DNA from: Actinobacillus vicugnae
Lineage (GTDB): Bacteria; Pseudomonadota; Gammaproteobacteria; Enterobacterales; Pasteurellaceae
NCBI RefSeq assembly: GCF_901687125.1
Contig: NZ_CABFJY010000048.1
Coordinates: 1-64,000 of the forward strand
DNA: 64,000 nucleotides
Direction: 5' to 3'
In this document: in pieces, positions 9,964-19,842 of the stretch
How the letters are laid out: each line of letters opens with the position of its first letter
Position numbering within the stretch: position 1 is the stretch's first letter
Made by a program: the position numbers and the translations under genes
The notes under the pieces: model-generated
Seen by the model: only the letters and a program-made list of their open reading frames with translations
Database searches by the model: none
Told to the model about the DNA's origin: nothing

Positions 9964-11106
9964 ATGGCAAAAAAAGATTACTACGAAGTCCTTGGGCTTT
10001 CCAAAGGGGCGAGTGAGAATGATATTAAACGTGCATATAAACGTTTAGCGTCAAAACACCACCCTGATAAAAACCAAGGCAGTAAAGATGCAGAAGAGAA
10101 ATTTAAAGAGATCAACGAAGCTTATGAAGTGCTAGGCGACGCGGAAAAACGTGCGGCATATGATCAATATGGTCACGCAGCCTTTGAACAAGGTGGCGGT
10201 GGTGCTGGCGGATTTGGTGGCTTTGGCGGTGGCGGTTTCGGTGGCTTTGAAGATATTTTCAGCGAAATGTTCGGCGGCGGTTTTGGTGGTGGCAGTCGCC
10301 GTAGCCGAGTAGTGCGTGGCGATGACTTACGTTACGATATTGAAATCTCCCTCGAGGAAGCAGTTAAAGGCTGTAAAAAAGATATTCGTATTTCAACCTT
10401 AGCAGAATGTGATACTTGCCATGGTTCGGGGGCAGAAAAAGGCTCGAAAGTGGAAACTTGTCCACACTGTCACGGTTCAGGTCGCATTCGCCGTCAACAA
10501 GGTTTCTTTGTAACAGAAGCAGTTTGTCCGAGCTGTCATGGAAGCGGTAAGAAAATTGAAAAACCTTGCAAATCGTGCCATGGTGACGGACGTGTTCAGA
10601 AAGCGAAAAATCTTTCAGTAACCATTCCAGCAGGTGTGGATACTGGTAATCAGCTTCGCTTATCGGGCGAGGGAGCCGCAGGCGAAAATGGTGCACCAGC
10701 AGGCGATTTATATGTGGTTATCCATGTGCGTGAACACGATATTTTTGAGCGTGATGGCTCAAATTTATATTGCGAAGTGCCAATCAGCTTTACCATGGCG
10801 GCATTAGGTGGCGAGATTGAAGTGCCAACGTTAGACGGTAAGTTAAAACTGAAAATTCCAGCAGAAACGCAAACAGGTAAATTATTCCGTGTAAGGGGTA
10901 AAGGCGTGGCAAGTCCACGTGGCGGTTATGCGGGGGATTTAATCTGTAAAGTGGTGGTGGAAACACCTGTAGCGCTAAACGACGAACAAAAAGATTTACT
11001 ATGTAAATTGGAAGAAAGTTTAGAAGGTAAAAGCCAACATCGCCCCCAGCAAGAAGGTTTTTTAGATAGCGTAAAAAATTTCTTCTCTAATTTAGGTAAA
11101 CACTAA
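9964..11106 (+). CDS. dnaJ: Chaperone DnaJ (Hsp40)
   Basis: A 380-residue class I J-protein that delivers substrates to DnaK and stimulates its ATPase. Seen in order: the J domain with HHPDKN, a Gly/Phe-rich linker, four CxxCxGxG zinc repeats ([32 protein letters not shown]) and the C-terminal substrate domain. It has the usual length. It may be reached by read-through from the dnaK heat-shock promoter or have its own promoter near 9900. No clear second sigma-32 site was found. Confidence 0.99.
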   Translation: MAKKDYYEVLGLSKGASENDIKRAYKRLASKHHPDKNQGSKDAEEKFKEINEAYEVLGDAEKRAAYDQYGHAAFEQGGGGAGGFGGFGGGGFGGFEDIFSEMFGGGFGGGSRRSRVVRGDDLRYDIEISLEEAVKGCKKDIRISTLAECDTCHGSGAEKGSKVETCPHCHGSGRIRRQQGFFVTEAVCPSCHGSGKKIEKPCKSCHGDGRVQKAKNLSVTIPAGVDTGNQLRLSGEGAAGENGAPAGDLYVVIHVREHDIFERDGSNLYCEVPISFTMAALGGEIEVPTLDGKLKLKIPAETQTGKLFRVRGKGVASPRGGYAGDLICKVVVETPVALNDEQKDLLCKLEESLEGKSQHRPQQEGFLDSVKNFFSNLGKH

Positions 11107-11112
11107 AAAATG

Positions 11113-11140
11113 AAAGGCTTAGCCTAGGGGCTAAGCCTTT
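11113..11140 (+). terminator. dnaJ Rho-independent terminator
   Basis: A perfect 12-bp stem (aaaggcttagcc 11113-11124, ggctaagccttt 11129-11140) with a 4-nt loop and a following T tract. Confidence 0.9.
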
Positions 11141-11150
11141 TTCATGTATA

Positions 11151-11188
11151 CAAGCGGTGGTAAAAATTCAACTTTTTTCGACCGCTTG
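11151..11188 (-). terminator. Inverted uptake-signal pair downstream of ptrA
   Basis: caagcggt (11151-11158) and accgcttg (11181-11188) form an inverted pair just after the ptrA stop on the minus strand. Confidence 0.6.
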
Positions 11189-11199
11189 TAAATGGCAAT

Positions 11200-14154
11200 T
11201 TAGTAGTATTTTACTGGGAATTGCTTTTGGATCTGCTCAATACTTTCTACATTTTCATAGCCTTTCAATTTAACTGCATCTTTCGCTGTCGTTTTGCTTC
11301 CTAGCGCTTGGCTCATAAAAGAGAAGCCTTGCTGTTCAATGACGGTATGTTTATAAAATTCAAGTATATCTTGTTTGGTTAATTGTTTTACCGCTTCAAT
11401 CATTTTGGTTCGCTGATTGAATAGATCGTTTCTACGATTAAAATCAAACGTGAACTGAGCAAATTCTTGGTTTAGTGATTCAGGTTTACGCTGTAGTTTA
11501 TCCAGCAGACTATCACGATATTGATTAAATTCAGACTCAGATAAAGCGGTCAATTTTGTTAAGCTTTCCGCAAAAAAACGTTGATTGTGTTGCATAATAC
11601 CCTCGGGTGTCGTGTTTGGACTTTGCACCATAAAGCGCATTCCCGCTGTTTTTCCCAGTTTGGTATTGGTTGCATACACCACATAACCTAGCTGTTTTTC
11701 TGTGCGTAAATCATCAAAATACCAACGACCAATAATATCTCGCAATAAATTTGCTCGTGCAGAACCTGCTAATTCATCATAACCTTTGGCAAGGTAAGTG
11801 ATACTTAGAGCATTATCTTCGTGGGGCACGGTTTGTACGTAATTTAATTTACGATTGCTGTTATTTACATCTAGATAACGTGCTTTTCCTCGCTCAATTT
11901 CACTATTTTTGACGATAGTTTTTACTTCATTAACTAAACTTTCCACTTGTTGATCATTGAGATTACCGAGTGATAATGCGGCTAAACCTGTTGATTTCTC
12001 AAGTAGGCGCTGACGCATTGCCTGCACATCTGCAAGTGTTGTTTCGTTAAGCACTTTGCGTTGTTTTTCCTCTTCAAAATAAGGGTAGTGTGCGAACTTA
12101 GTGATTGCCTGATTTGCTTGCGTTAGGCTGCTTTCTTTACGTTGACTATCTAATGCTTCAAACGCACGCTGTTTTGCTTGTGCCAAGAATGCTTCGGTTA
12201 ATTCAAAATTTTTGAATTGAGTCAGCGAGTCTTGCACTAATTTTGCTAAATGTTGTGTATAACCTGCTGCTTCCACCGAAAGTCCATTCGGATGGGCGGT
12301 AATTTCTGTTTGCATTCCTGCAACAGTGGTTTGGAACGCTAATTTCGTTTGAGCGAGACTGTTCATATAGCCAAGCAATGTTGCGCTGATTGATGTTTTT
12401 AAATCATCGGTTTTAGGCATAATTGAAAGGCTAATTGACACAATCGCTTTTGGGTCATTGGCAAAATATTGGCTTGGCATAGCGTAAATTGCCTTGCCTG
12501 CATTGCTAATCAGCGCTTTAGGTACTTTACGCTCTGGTTTTGCCTCAATTAATGAAAAATCTGTCGCAAAATAAGGGTTTAGCTCTGGCAATTTCAGAGC
12601 AGGATTTTGGCTGAAATCTAGCCATTTTGTTTTTTGCACCGTGCTGATTTTTTCGATTGCATAATTGGCTTCAAAATAAGGTGATTTTTTGTCGGTTTTT
12701 GCCTTTTCATCAATAATTAAAATGCGTGAATTTTCTAGTGTCATATCGGCAAGTTTAGCTTTGATAGCGGCTTTATCCATACGATCTACAATAAATTCGG
12801 AATCCAAAATATGTTCTAATGGATAATGAAGCATTTGTTCAGCGAGAGATTCAATATAACTACCGCTTTTTTCCACTTGTAAATGTTGAAAATCTTGTTT
12901 CAAGCTTTCTCGTACTTCATTGAAGTAACTTTCTTGAATCCCTGATTTTTTAACTTGTTCAATTTGTTGGAAAATCAGTGAAATAATTTTATCTTTCTCT
13001 GCTAATCCTTTATCTGTTAAGGCAACATAAATCGTAAAATTACCACGGTTACGGCTTACATTTGAGATTGGCTGTGCTGTAATACCGCTGTCAGATAACC
13101 CTTGTTTGATTAAATAATCAGATAAAGTGCCATCCGTGTTATTGTTTAAAATATAAGCTAAATATTCGCCCGTTTTATGGATGAATTGTGTTTCATCATT
13201 TGGCATATCAAATGAAATAGCTAACATTTTTGTTGGCTGTACAGGCTTGTAATGAATGACGACACCTTTATCTTCTGCACGGAAGAACGGTACATCCACA
13301 GTTGGCACTTCAAGATTTTTATTTTGCATTTTGCCTAATGTACGCTCTGCTAATGTGGCGAGTTGCTCAATAGATTGATTAGAATACAGCACTGCTTTCA
13401 CTAAATTTGCAGAGTAGTAGCGTTGGTAAAACTGTTCTAACTCGGTTTGTAGCTTACTGTTTGGTTTGTCAGAAAGTGTTTCATGATTTCCTACTGCAAA
13501 TTTTGTCATGGGATGAGCAGGATTGGCGGTTGCTAAATTTACGCTATGTAATAGGTGTCCATCACGTGCCTTTGCGCGTACCATTTCTGCATTTACCGCA
13601 TTTATTTCCTTTTTAGCATTACTTTCGGAAAGTAACGGTTGGGCAAAAGCATCAGCAAGGCGAGCAACTGCTTCATCAAATGCATTGTTGTTTACTTCTA
13701 AGTAATAAGCCGTGCGATCAGCTGTAGTGGATGCGTTGTTATAGCCTCCATTTTGGGTTAGAAAGCGATCTATGCTATTGGTTTCAGGGAATTGTTTCGA
13801 CCCCATTAGGATCATATGTTCTAAGTAATGTGCTAATCCTTGTTGTTGAACAGGATCTTCCATAGAACCAATGGGTAGTGCTAATGACATCAATGACTTA
13901 TTCGCTTTTGTATCTGAAACCAGCAATACCGTCATACCATTTTTTAGACGAATAGCCTGATAAGTTGCGTTATCATTCGGACTTTTATTTATTTGTTGGT
14001 GAAGAAATTCAAAGCCTTGTGTTTGAGTGACAGCTTGCGCTGAACTAGCGGTTGAATTTTGTGGAAGATTTGCAAATGTCGTTAAACTCACACTTAAGGC
14101 AATCGCCGAATAAAGTGCGTGTTGAACCATGCGACTCATCAATGTTTTCTTCAT
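11200..14154 (-). CDS. ptrA: Pitrilysin-type M16 metallopeptidase (protease III)
   Basis: A 984-residue periplasmic M16 peptidase with an N-terminal signal peptide ending near TTFA. The inverted zinc motif HYLEH is at residues 109-113, with the family's downstream glutamate region (KKEINAVNAEM). Length fits protease III (about 960). Its start overlaps the recC stop by one base (TAATG), so translation is probably coupled. The neighbourhood matches the recC-ptr order of enteric bacteria, but recB and recD do not follow. The gene is convergent with dnaJ. Confidence 0.93.
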   Translation of the reverse strand: MKKTLMSRMVQHALYSAIALSVSLTTFANLPQNSTASSAQAVTQTQGFEFLHQQINKSPNDNATYQAIRLKNGMTVLLVSDTKANKSLMSLALPIGSMEDPVQQQGLAHYLEHMILMGSKQFPETNSIDRFLTQNGGYNNASTTADRTAYYLEVNNNAFDEAVARLADAFAQPLLSESNAKKEINAVNAEMVRAKARDGHLLHSVNLATANPAHPMTKFAVGNHETLSDKPNSKLQTELEQFYQRYYSANLVKAVLYSNQSIEQLATLAERTLGKMQNKNLEVPTVDVPFFRAEDKGVVIHYKPVQPTKMLAISFDMPNDETQFIHKTGEYLAYILNNNTDGTLSDYLIKQGLSDSGITAQPISNVSRNRGNFTIYVALTDKGLAEKDKIISLIFQQIEQVKKSGIQESYFNEVRESLKQDFQHLQVEKSGSYIESLAEQMLHYPLEHILDSEFIVDRMDKAAIKAKLADMTLENSRILIIDEKAKTDKKSPYFEANYAIEKISTVQKTKWLDFSQNPALKLPELNPYFATDFSLIEAKPERKVPKALISNAGKAIYAMPSQYFANDPKAIVSISLSIMPKTDDLKTSISATLLGYMNSLAQTKLAFQTTVAGMQTEITAHPNGLSVEAAGYTQHLAKLVQDSLTQFKNFELTEAFLAQAKQRAFEALDSQRKESSLTQANQAITKFAHYPYFEEEKQRKVLNETTLADVQAMRQRLLEKSTGLAALSLGNLNDQQVESLVNEVKTIVKNSEIERGKARYLDVNNSNRKLNYVQTVPHEDNALSITYLAKGYDELAGSARANLLRDIIGRWYFDDLRTEKQLGYVVYATNTKLGKTAGMRFMVQSPNTTPEGIMQHNQRFFAESLTKLTALSESEFNQYRDSLLDKLQRKPESLNQEFAQFTFDFNRRNDLFNQRTKMIEAVKQLTKQDILEFYKHTVIEQQGFSFMSQALGSKTTAKDAVKLKGYENVESIEQIQKQFPVKYY

Positions 14155-17100
14155 TAATTCTCCTTTTTCTTGTTGTTTGGTTTGCTATCTTGCATTAAAG
14201 CAAACCATTGTTTAGTTGTCTCATGAATAGCAGAGTAATTAAGTTCTGCACTTTGCGCTAGAAGGCGCTGTAAATACGGGCTTTCGAAAGCAGTATTTTG
14301 AACAAGTTTCATCACATTTTGCTGACAATATTCTGCGATATTATCTGCCTCTGCTATTTTGGCAAAATAATCCTCTAATCCTGCAGAAATTCCCCAAGTG
14401 AGCTGGTGAAAGCTATTAAGATAATCTTGTAGATAGATTGCCAATTGTTCTTGTGCTTGTTGCTGGCTAATTTCACGGAATTGGAAGGTTTGAATATTTT
14501 CATCATTACGTACAATATATTTCAGTGAAATTGCGTCATTTTGTACTTTAGTTGCTAAGTAAAATAGCCAGAAACGAATAAAATCTTTATCTTTTAACCC
14601 GCTTACTTTCCAAAATACAATTTCGGAACCAAATAATTGCGGAATGCTACCAAATAATGTGATTTTTTTTCCTTGAATATCAAAATATTGCTTAATAGAT
14701 AAAATATCACTTTGTACTAAATAAGGTGATATTTCTTTACGCATTGTTTTTATTGAGTTTTCTAGTGATTGTTCAGTAAGCTTAGCAAAATTTGAAGAAG
14801 GTAAGTTGCCTTTTAATTGCTCTTTATAAAATAAATCATCACTTTCTTCTTCATGAATGGTTAATAATTTAGTTCTTAATTGATAATTATCTAATCCATT
14901 TAATGTAAATTTTTCTGATTCTTCAATGCTTTCATTAGAGTAGTTAAAGTAAATACCTAGTTGTCGATTAAAGAAATATTTAACTGGGTTAATAATATAA
15001 TTAATTAATTCATTTAAATTAACTTCTGTCGGTATTTCTGATTTTAATTTTTCAGCTAAAAAATTAGGGGGAGCAGTTTCTTGTTCGAATAATCTTAACC
15101 ATTCTTTATCATAAGAAATATATGGTTCACTAAAGTTTCTTGGGCTAAATACGCTCATTGGTTGTAGCTGAACGAGTGAACTAATATCATCCCCCTCATC
15201 TAAATGATCTCCAATGTAATCCAGTAATTGTGAGACTAACACCGAAGGTAAACGAGCTTTATTGTCTGTCACCGATTGTCCAATATAGCTAACATAAAAA
15301 ATATCTTGAGCCGAAAGTAAAGCTTCTAAAAATAAGTAGCGATCGTCATCTCGGCGTGCTCTATCTCCTTTTTTCGGCGCATATTGCATCAAATCAAAGC
15401 TATTCACCGAATGCTGACGAGGAAAATCAGCTTCATTCATACCAAGCAAGCAAACCACTTTAAATGGGATAGCCCGCATAGGTAATAGGGTACAAAAATT
15501 CACTTTGCCTGCTAGAAATTGCAAATTATTTTGTTGGGTATTGAGCTGTTCTTGCAGGAGCAAGCTCAAGATTTCAATGGAAATATCCTCTTCAAAGTGA
15601 GCATTTTCGATTTTTTCGAATACATCATGTAAAGTGCTTTGCAACGTCAAGAGAGAATCAAAATATTCACTGTCATCTTGATAAAAATCCCCGATTAATT
15701 CAGCAAATTTTTTTTGCCAGAGGCTAATGTTATGTTCGGTTTGGATAAATTGATGCCATTCGTTCAGCTTTTCTAAGTAATGGCATAAGTAGCCGACAAG
15801 TTCAGAGGCTAAGCCATAACTTTCGTTAAAACCGATACTTTCTTGCCAAATGCCGTGTTCCTCTTTAAGACTACTGCCGAGTAATAGTCGTGTTAAACCA
15901 TTTTGCCATGAGTTATAGTTTTGCCACTGTACTTGGTTGGTTTGTAAACCTGCACGAATACCTACGGTTTTTATCCAATGTCTGAGTGTATGAAGATCGT
16001 CAGGCTGAATTTGAAAACGCGCTCGGATAGCATTTACATCAAGTAGATCAAGTAGGGCTTCCGCATTAAAATTACCCTCTTTCAACTCAACTAAGGTAAG
16101 AAAACTACTAATAATCGGATCTATCGCAGTGGCTTTTTGATCGGAAAGCGTAAACGGGATTCTGCGAGGATCTTTGTGATCAAAGCGAGAAAATACGGCA
16201 TTAATATAAGGCGCATATTTATCAATATCCGCTGACATTACGATAATATCCTTCGGTGTGAGCGATGGATTTTGCTCAAATAATTGTAAAAGATAATTAT
16301 GTAAGACCTCTACTTCTCGCATTACGCTATGGCATGAGTGGAATTGTAGAGATTGATCTTGGGTGTTCAATTCAAAATTTGCTGAATTATTAAACGCTAA
16401 AATCGCATTTTTTAGTTTAACTAAATTGGTTTCACCAGGATATGGATCGAAAACCTCCAAACTATAATCAACTTCTTGTTCTACAAGCTGGGCTAAAAAT
16501 TCTCGTCCTTGTTTGCCCCACATTGTGAGTAATTGATTGCCTTGTTGTTCTAATAAAGCGGTTAAATCTGCCTCGGATAACTGCTGTTTTAGTGCTAATT
16601 TCTCCAAAACGCTATCTTCTAGGCTATCGCCCCAATACTCTTGGCTAGGGTTTAAAAAAAATAGATGAATATCACAATGTTCACTTAATTTTTTCAGTAC
16701 CGCCAATTGAGTGGCTGGTAGAGAAGAAATCCCAAAAATAAAAATTCTTGATGGGAGCTTCTGCTTTTCTTGTTCGGTTAAATTATCTAATTTTTGGAAA
16801 TATTGCTCTTGTAAATACGCACGATGCGAAGTGAAAAATACCTCTTCATCACTATCAGACTTGATGTCATTCACTAGTGCATTCCATAAAATTGCTTGCC
16901 ATTGTAGATTAGCTAAAATGCCTTGCTCATTTTTTGTTCTAGAAGTGCTAGAGTGCATAATTTCAGCTAATACTTTATCAAGCTGCTGAGCTTCCCAATG
17001 CACTAGCCAATGAGGTCGATACACTAAATATTGGTCAAACAGATCGGCAATTTTAGTGGCTAATTGATAGAGTTTAAGTTGGTATTGGCGTAAATCTTGT

Positions 17101-17447
17101 TGTAAATATATTTTTAAGGCGTCAAATTCAGCATTATCTAAATAATTCGGAATCAAGCGCATTAGGCGCCAAGTGATGGAAGCACGCTCAAAAATATTTT
17201 CTGTTGGTAGTGACGGAAATAATACACGGTACTGTTGCCATAAAAAACTCGTTGGAAATGGAAATGCGTAATTCCCTGCTACTCCCATCGCATCAGCAAT
17301 TTGCATTTGTAGCCATTGCGCCATTCCCACGCTTTGAACCAGAATAGTTTCTGTTTCGAATGGATTTGGGTTTGGATTGGTTTTTTGTAGTTGCATTAGC
17401 ATTTCCGCTAATGATGATAGCTTTTGTGAATGGTAAACCGTGAACAT
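14154..17447 (-). CDS. recC: Exodeoxyribonuclease V gamma subunit RecC
   Basis: A 1097-residue RecC, the subunit of RecBCD that holds the split DNA fork and recognises Chi. Conserved text is clear: MFTVYHSQKL at the start, ILVQSVGMAQWLQMQIAD, and RAIPFKVVCLLGMNEADFPR in the centre. The length is slightly below the E. coli protein. The start at 17447 is the first in frame and fits the family N-terminus. recB and recD are not in the window. The upstream comNOPQ-like cluster is 179 bases away. Confidence 0.95.
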   Translation of the reverse strand: MFTVYHSQKLSSLAEMLMQLQKTNPNPNPFETETILVQSVGMAQWLQMQIADAMGVAGNYAFPFPTSFLWQQYRVLFPSLPTENIFERASITWRLMRLIPNYLDNAEFDALKIYLQQDLRQYQLKLYQLATKIADLFDQYLVYRPHWLVHWEAQQLDKVLAEIMHSSTSRTKNEQGILANLQWQAILWNALVNDIKSDSDEEVFFTSHRAYLQEQYFQKLDNLTEQEKQKLPSRIFIFGISSLPATQLAVLKKLSEHCDIHLFFLNPSQEYWGDSLEDSVLEKLALKQQLSEADLTALLEQQGNQLLTMWGKQGREFLAQLVEQEVDYSLEVFDPYPGETNLVKLKNAILAFNNSANFELNTQDQSLQFHSCHSVMREVEVLHNYLLQLFEQNPSLTPKDIIVMSADIDKYAPYINAVFSRFDHKDPRRIPFTLSDQKATAIDPIISSFLTLVELKEGNFNAEALLDLLDVNAIRARFQIQPDDLHTLRHWIKTVGIRAGLQTNQVQWQNYNSWQNGLTRLLLGSSLKEEHGIWQESIGFNESYGLASELVGYLCHYLEKLNEWHQFIQTEHNISLWQKKFAELIGDFYQDDSEYFDSLLTLQSTLHDVFEKIENAHFEEDISIEILSLLLQEQLNTQQNNLQFLAGKVNFCTLLPMRAIPFKVVCLLGMNEADFPRQHSVNSFDLMQYAPKKGDRARRDDDRYLFLEALLSAQDIFYVSYIGQSVTDNKARLPSVLVSQLLDYIGDHLDEGDDISSLVQLQPMSVFSPRNFSEPYISYDKEWLRLFEQETAPPNFLAEKLKSEIPTEVNLNELINYIINPVKYFFNRQLGIYFNYSNESIEESEKFTLNGLDNYQLRTKLLTIHEEESDDLFYKEQLKGNLPSSNFAKLTEQSLENSIKTMRKEISPYLVQSDILSIKQYFDIQGKKITLFGSIPQLFGSEIVFWKVSGLKDKDFIRFWLFYLATKVQNDAISLKYIVRNDENIQTFQFREISQQQAQEQLAIYLQDYLNSFHQLTWGISAGLEDYFAKIAEADNIAEYCQQNVMKLVQNTAFESPYLQRLLAQSAELNYSAIHETTKQWFALMQDSKPNNKKKEN

Positions 17448-17626
17448 AATTGATACCTCATATAAGCCGATGATTTTCTACTAATTAGGCTAGAGATTCA
17501 ATCACTTTTGCCTTGCTACAAGCGGCCAAGAAACATGATTTTTTACAATTCAGTTGAATTACTAGAGTAGATAAAGTGCTAAGTGATTTGCAATAGCTAC
17601 GAATAAATTGCACGATTTGGGTAAAT

Positions 17627-17923
17627 CTATGGTGATATTTCAATTTTTCCTAATGGGAACGCAACGCTAATTTTATTCGTTTGACATTCGATCGTAAATG
17701 TTAAGTGATTTTGCTGAATAGCGGCTTCACAAGGTTTTTTTGCGTATTTTAAAGCTAGCTGGTTTTCAGCAATTTGTAATGCTTGTTGTTGCTGATAAAT
17801 AAGATTTATTTTTTCAGTTTGGTGTGAAAGCCACTTTGAGGTCGTTAAAAATAGGGTAGAAAAGATAAGTATTCCAACTAAAATAGCAATAAATGATTCA
17901 GATTTAATAATGTTATTCAGCAT
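17627..17923 (-). CDS. comQ: Small pseudopilin-like competence protein (ComQ-like)
   Basis: A 98-residue protein with an N-terminal hydrophobic helix (SFIAILVGILIFSTLFL) and a small soluble domain with two cysteines. It is the last of four overlapping minor-pseudopilin genes; its start overlaps the previous gene by 11 bases. By position (four genes ahead of recC) and size it corresponds to comQ of the H. influenzae comNOPQ operon, which is needed for DNA uptake by the type IV pilus machine. Assignment rests mainly on gene order, as sequence conservation is low. Confidence 0.7.
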   Translation of the reverse strand: MLNNIIKSESFIAILVGILIFSTLFLTTSKWLSHQTEKINLIYQQQQALQIAENQLALKYAKKPCEAAIQQNHLTFTIECQTNKISVAFPLGKIEISP

Positions 17924-18569
17924 TTAGCATATTCCTAGAAAAGGGGAGTGGTTCCCAATAAGCATATTTTTTATCTAAATTTAAAATGACATTTTTCTTA
18001 AATACCATATTTCGTTCTTCTCGATAATTATCATAAGATGAATAGAGTATTCCATAAAATTTAGCATTACCTTTAATATTAAATAAATGGTGGGTAATTA
18101 TTATTCCATAAAAATTGCGATGTAGCGTTTCATCTAGCTCTCCTTTAACCAAAACTATTTTGGGGGCTTGTTCTGAACTTGGTGGTAGCTCGTCCAAGTG
18201 ATTAACTTCAAAAAATTCAGCATGGGAAAGATCTAATACTTCATTGATATTGGTAAAGTGAATATATTTTTGGCTACTCGGTATTTTTCCAACAAATAAA
18301 CTTTTTCTAATACAATAAGTATTTTGCATTTGTCCATTTGATGCAATAGTTATTTTTTCAGTTTTGGCTGCATTGCAATTAGGTTGAATGTGGTATGCTG
18401 TTTGGTTAAATAAATGGAATTTATTATCAATATAACTTTTCTGATAATATTGTGTTTTTAATTCAGATTGAATAAATTTTTCTTTTGTAAGTAAAATAGC
18501 ACTCGTAATAAAAGATAAAGTAACTAATGCAATGATTAACACACTACTAGATAATTGATGTTTTTTCAT
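17913..18569 (-). CDS. comP: Pseudopilin-like competence protein (ComP-like)
   Basis: A 218-residue protein with a short basic N-terminus, then a hydrophobic helix (SSVLIIALVTLSFITSAILL) as in PilX/PulK-type minor pseudopilins, followed by a soluble domain. The usual GFTLIE cleavage motif is not clear. The start overlaps the comO stop by 4 bases (ATGA). Third gene of the CRP-S-controlled cluster. The role is inferred from the H. influenzae comNOPQ arrangement. Confidence 0.7.
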   Translation of the reverse strand: MKKHQLSSSVLIIALVTLSFITSAILLTKEKFIQSELKTQYYQKSYIDNKFHLFNQTAYHIQPNCNAAKTEKITIASNGQMQNTYCIRKSLFVGKIPSSQKYIHFTNINEVLDLSHAEFFEVNHLDELPPSSEQAPKIVLVKGELDETLHRNFYGIIITHHLFNIKGNAKFYGILYSSYDNYREERNMVFKKNVILNLDKKYAYWEPLPFSRNMLNAE

Positions 18570-19267
18570 AATGTCTCATTAAGAATGTAGATATAACTAG
18601 TGGCACTGTATTCAATATCTTGATATTTACTGGAGATAAATTTTAGATTAACTTGTAAAAGTGTTTTAGGTTCTTTTACAACAAAACTAAGTTTGTCTAT
18701 TTTAAAGCTATCAGTGGAGGTGAATTTTTTCCATTTTTCCTGACAAGAACTTAAAAGCTTTTTACATTCAGTTTGTTTGCAATTTATTAGATTATTTTTA
18801 TCATAAATATACATTTCCTGATTCTCTAATTTAAAACCAAATACTTCTTTAGCTAAATCTGAGGTGTTGTTCTGATTGTTAATTATGCAAGCGGAATTTT
18901 TTGTTTTTCTCTTACCTAAACAGCCATCATTATTTACATCGTAGAAAAAGATAAAGCAATTTTTATCTTCTAATGCATAGCGCTTGTTTAATTTTTCAAA
19001 TAAGTTGAAATTACTTTTTTCTCGATTCGTACCTTGAAAACCTAGATGTTGAATATGTTGTTCAAAGTAGTGAAGCATTTGATGAGCTTCCTTTTGTAAA
19101 AGGAGAAGTTCTTTTTGCTTTGCTGTATTTTGAGTGAAGTCTGCATAAGATTTAGAGGTTAAAAGTAAGATAAAAACAGCTAATGAGAGAGATATAAGTA
19201 ATTCAATTAAGCTAAAGGCAGAAAGTTTATTCCTTACAATTGCTCCGTTTATATTTTGGTATAACAT
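18566..19267 (-). CDS. comO: Prepilin-type minor pseudopilin (ComO-like)
   Basis: A protein of about 233 residues with the prepilin motif AFSLIELLISLSL followed by a hydrophobic helix. It is a PulJ/PilW-type minor pseudopilin expected to be processed by prepilin peptidase. The ATG at 19267 is preceded by GGGGAC and is preferred over the ATG at 19303, which has no ribosome site. A still shorter form starting with a non-ATG codon near 19240 would give a more typical short leader and has GGAG upstream, so the exact start is uncertain. It overlaps comN by about 40 bases. Confidence 0.75.
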   Translation of the reverse strand: MLYQNINGAIVRNKLSAFSLIELLISLSLAVFILLLTSKSYADFTQNTAKQKELLLLQKEAHQMLHYFEQHIQHLGFQGTNREKSNFNLFEKLNKRYALEDKNCFIFFYDVNNDGCLGKRKTKNSACIINNQNNTSDLAKEVFGFKLENQEMYIYDKNNLINCKQTECKKLLSSCQEKWKKFTSTDSFKIDKLSFVVKEPKTLLQVNLKFISSKYQDIEYSATSYIYILNETL

Positions 19268-19754
19268 AAATTCGTCCCCACTGATCGAGTTGTAATATTT
19301 CATCTGTGTTATGCCGAGATAAATATAAGCATTTAGATTCTAATCTACCAGCTAGCCCATCAATATTAATAAAAGCCTTTGGGTATAAACTATTATTTTT
19401 AAGGTGAATATCTTTATTTTGGTTAAAATAGATATGATGCTCATTTTCTAATTGGCAGCTTTTAGTGTTTAAACAATTACAAATAATTTGCTTTTTATCT
19501 TTTTTATTCTTTTTTATAGCAATAACGCACCAATGGTTATTTTGCTTATTTTGAGAAATGGTTAATGTATAATTTGATTTTTCGTAACGAGATTTAGTTT
19601 GTAATTGATAAATAAATGATTGAAGAGATGCTATTTCGTTATTTAATGCAATAATGTCATTATAATGAAAAATTATTGGAGAAATAAAATATATTGAAAT
19701 CACTAAAATGGTGAAGCTAATAAGAACTTCAATTAATGTGAATGCCTTAAACAT
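19227..19754 (-). CDS. comN: Prepilin-type minor pseudopilin (ComN-like)
   Basis: A 175-residue type IV prepilin-like protein with a very short leader and the motif AFTLIEVLISFTILVISIYF. It is the first gene of the four-gene cluster that ends in front of recC. A CRP-S site lies about 67 bases upstream. The AAGAGG ribosome site and the spacer up to the start codon lie inside a 15-bp hairpin. Predicted role: minor pseudopilin of the competence pilus. Confidence 0.8.
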   Translation of the reverse strand: MFKAFTLIEVLISFTILVISIYFISPIIFHYNDIIALNNEIASLQSFIYQLQTKSRYEKSNYTLTISQNKQNNHWCVIAIKKNKKDKKQIICNCLNTKSCQLENEHHIYFNQNKDIHLKNNSLYPKAFINIDGLAGRLESKCLYLSRHNTDEILQLDQWGRIYVIPKYKRSNCKE

Positions 19755-19787
19755 AAATAGTACCTCTTCGAAAAGAGATACTATTTA
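19754..19787 (-). promoter_or_regulatory. Hairpin covering the comN ribosome binding site
   Basis: Arms 19754-19768 and 19773-19787 pair at 14 of 15 positions, with the loop TTCG on the coding (minus) strand. The descending arm contains AAGAGG and runs to the A of the start codon. There is no T tract after it, so it is not a typical terminator. It could restrict translation of comN. Confidence 0.65.
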
Positions 19788-19820
19788 GTTTTATTGGGAA
19801 ATGAAATGTTTGAAATCTAT

Positions 19821-19842
19821 TTTTTCGATCAGGATCGCAAAA
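19821..19842 (-). promoter_or_regulatory. CRP-S competence regulatory site
   Basis: The minus strand reads ttttgcgatcctgatcgaaaaa, an almost perfect palindrome with the TGCGATC half-site typical of CRP-S sites (needing CRP and Sxy) rather than TGTGA sites. It abuts the fabA stop codon and lies upstream of comN. Confidence 0.85.
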
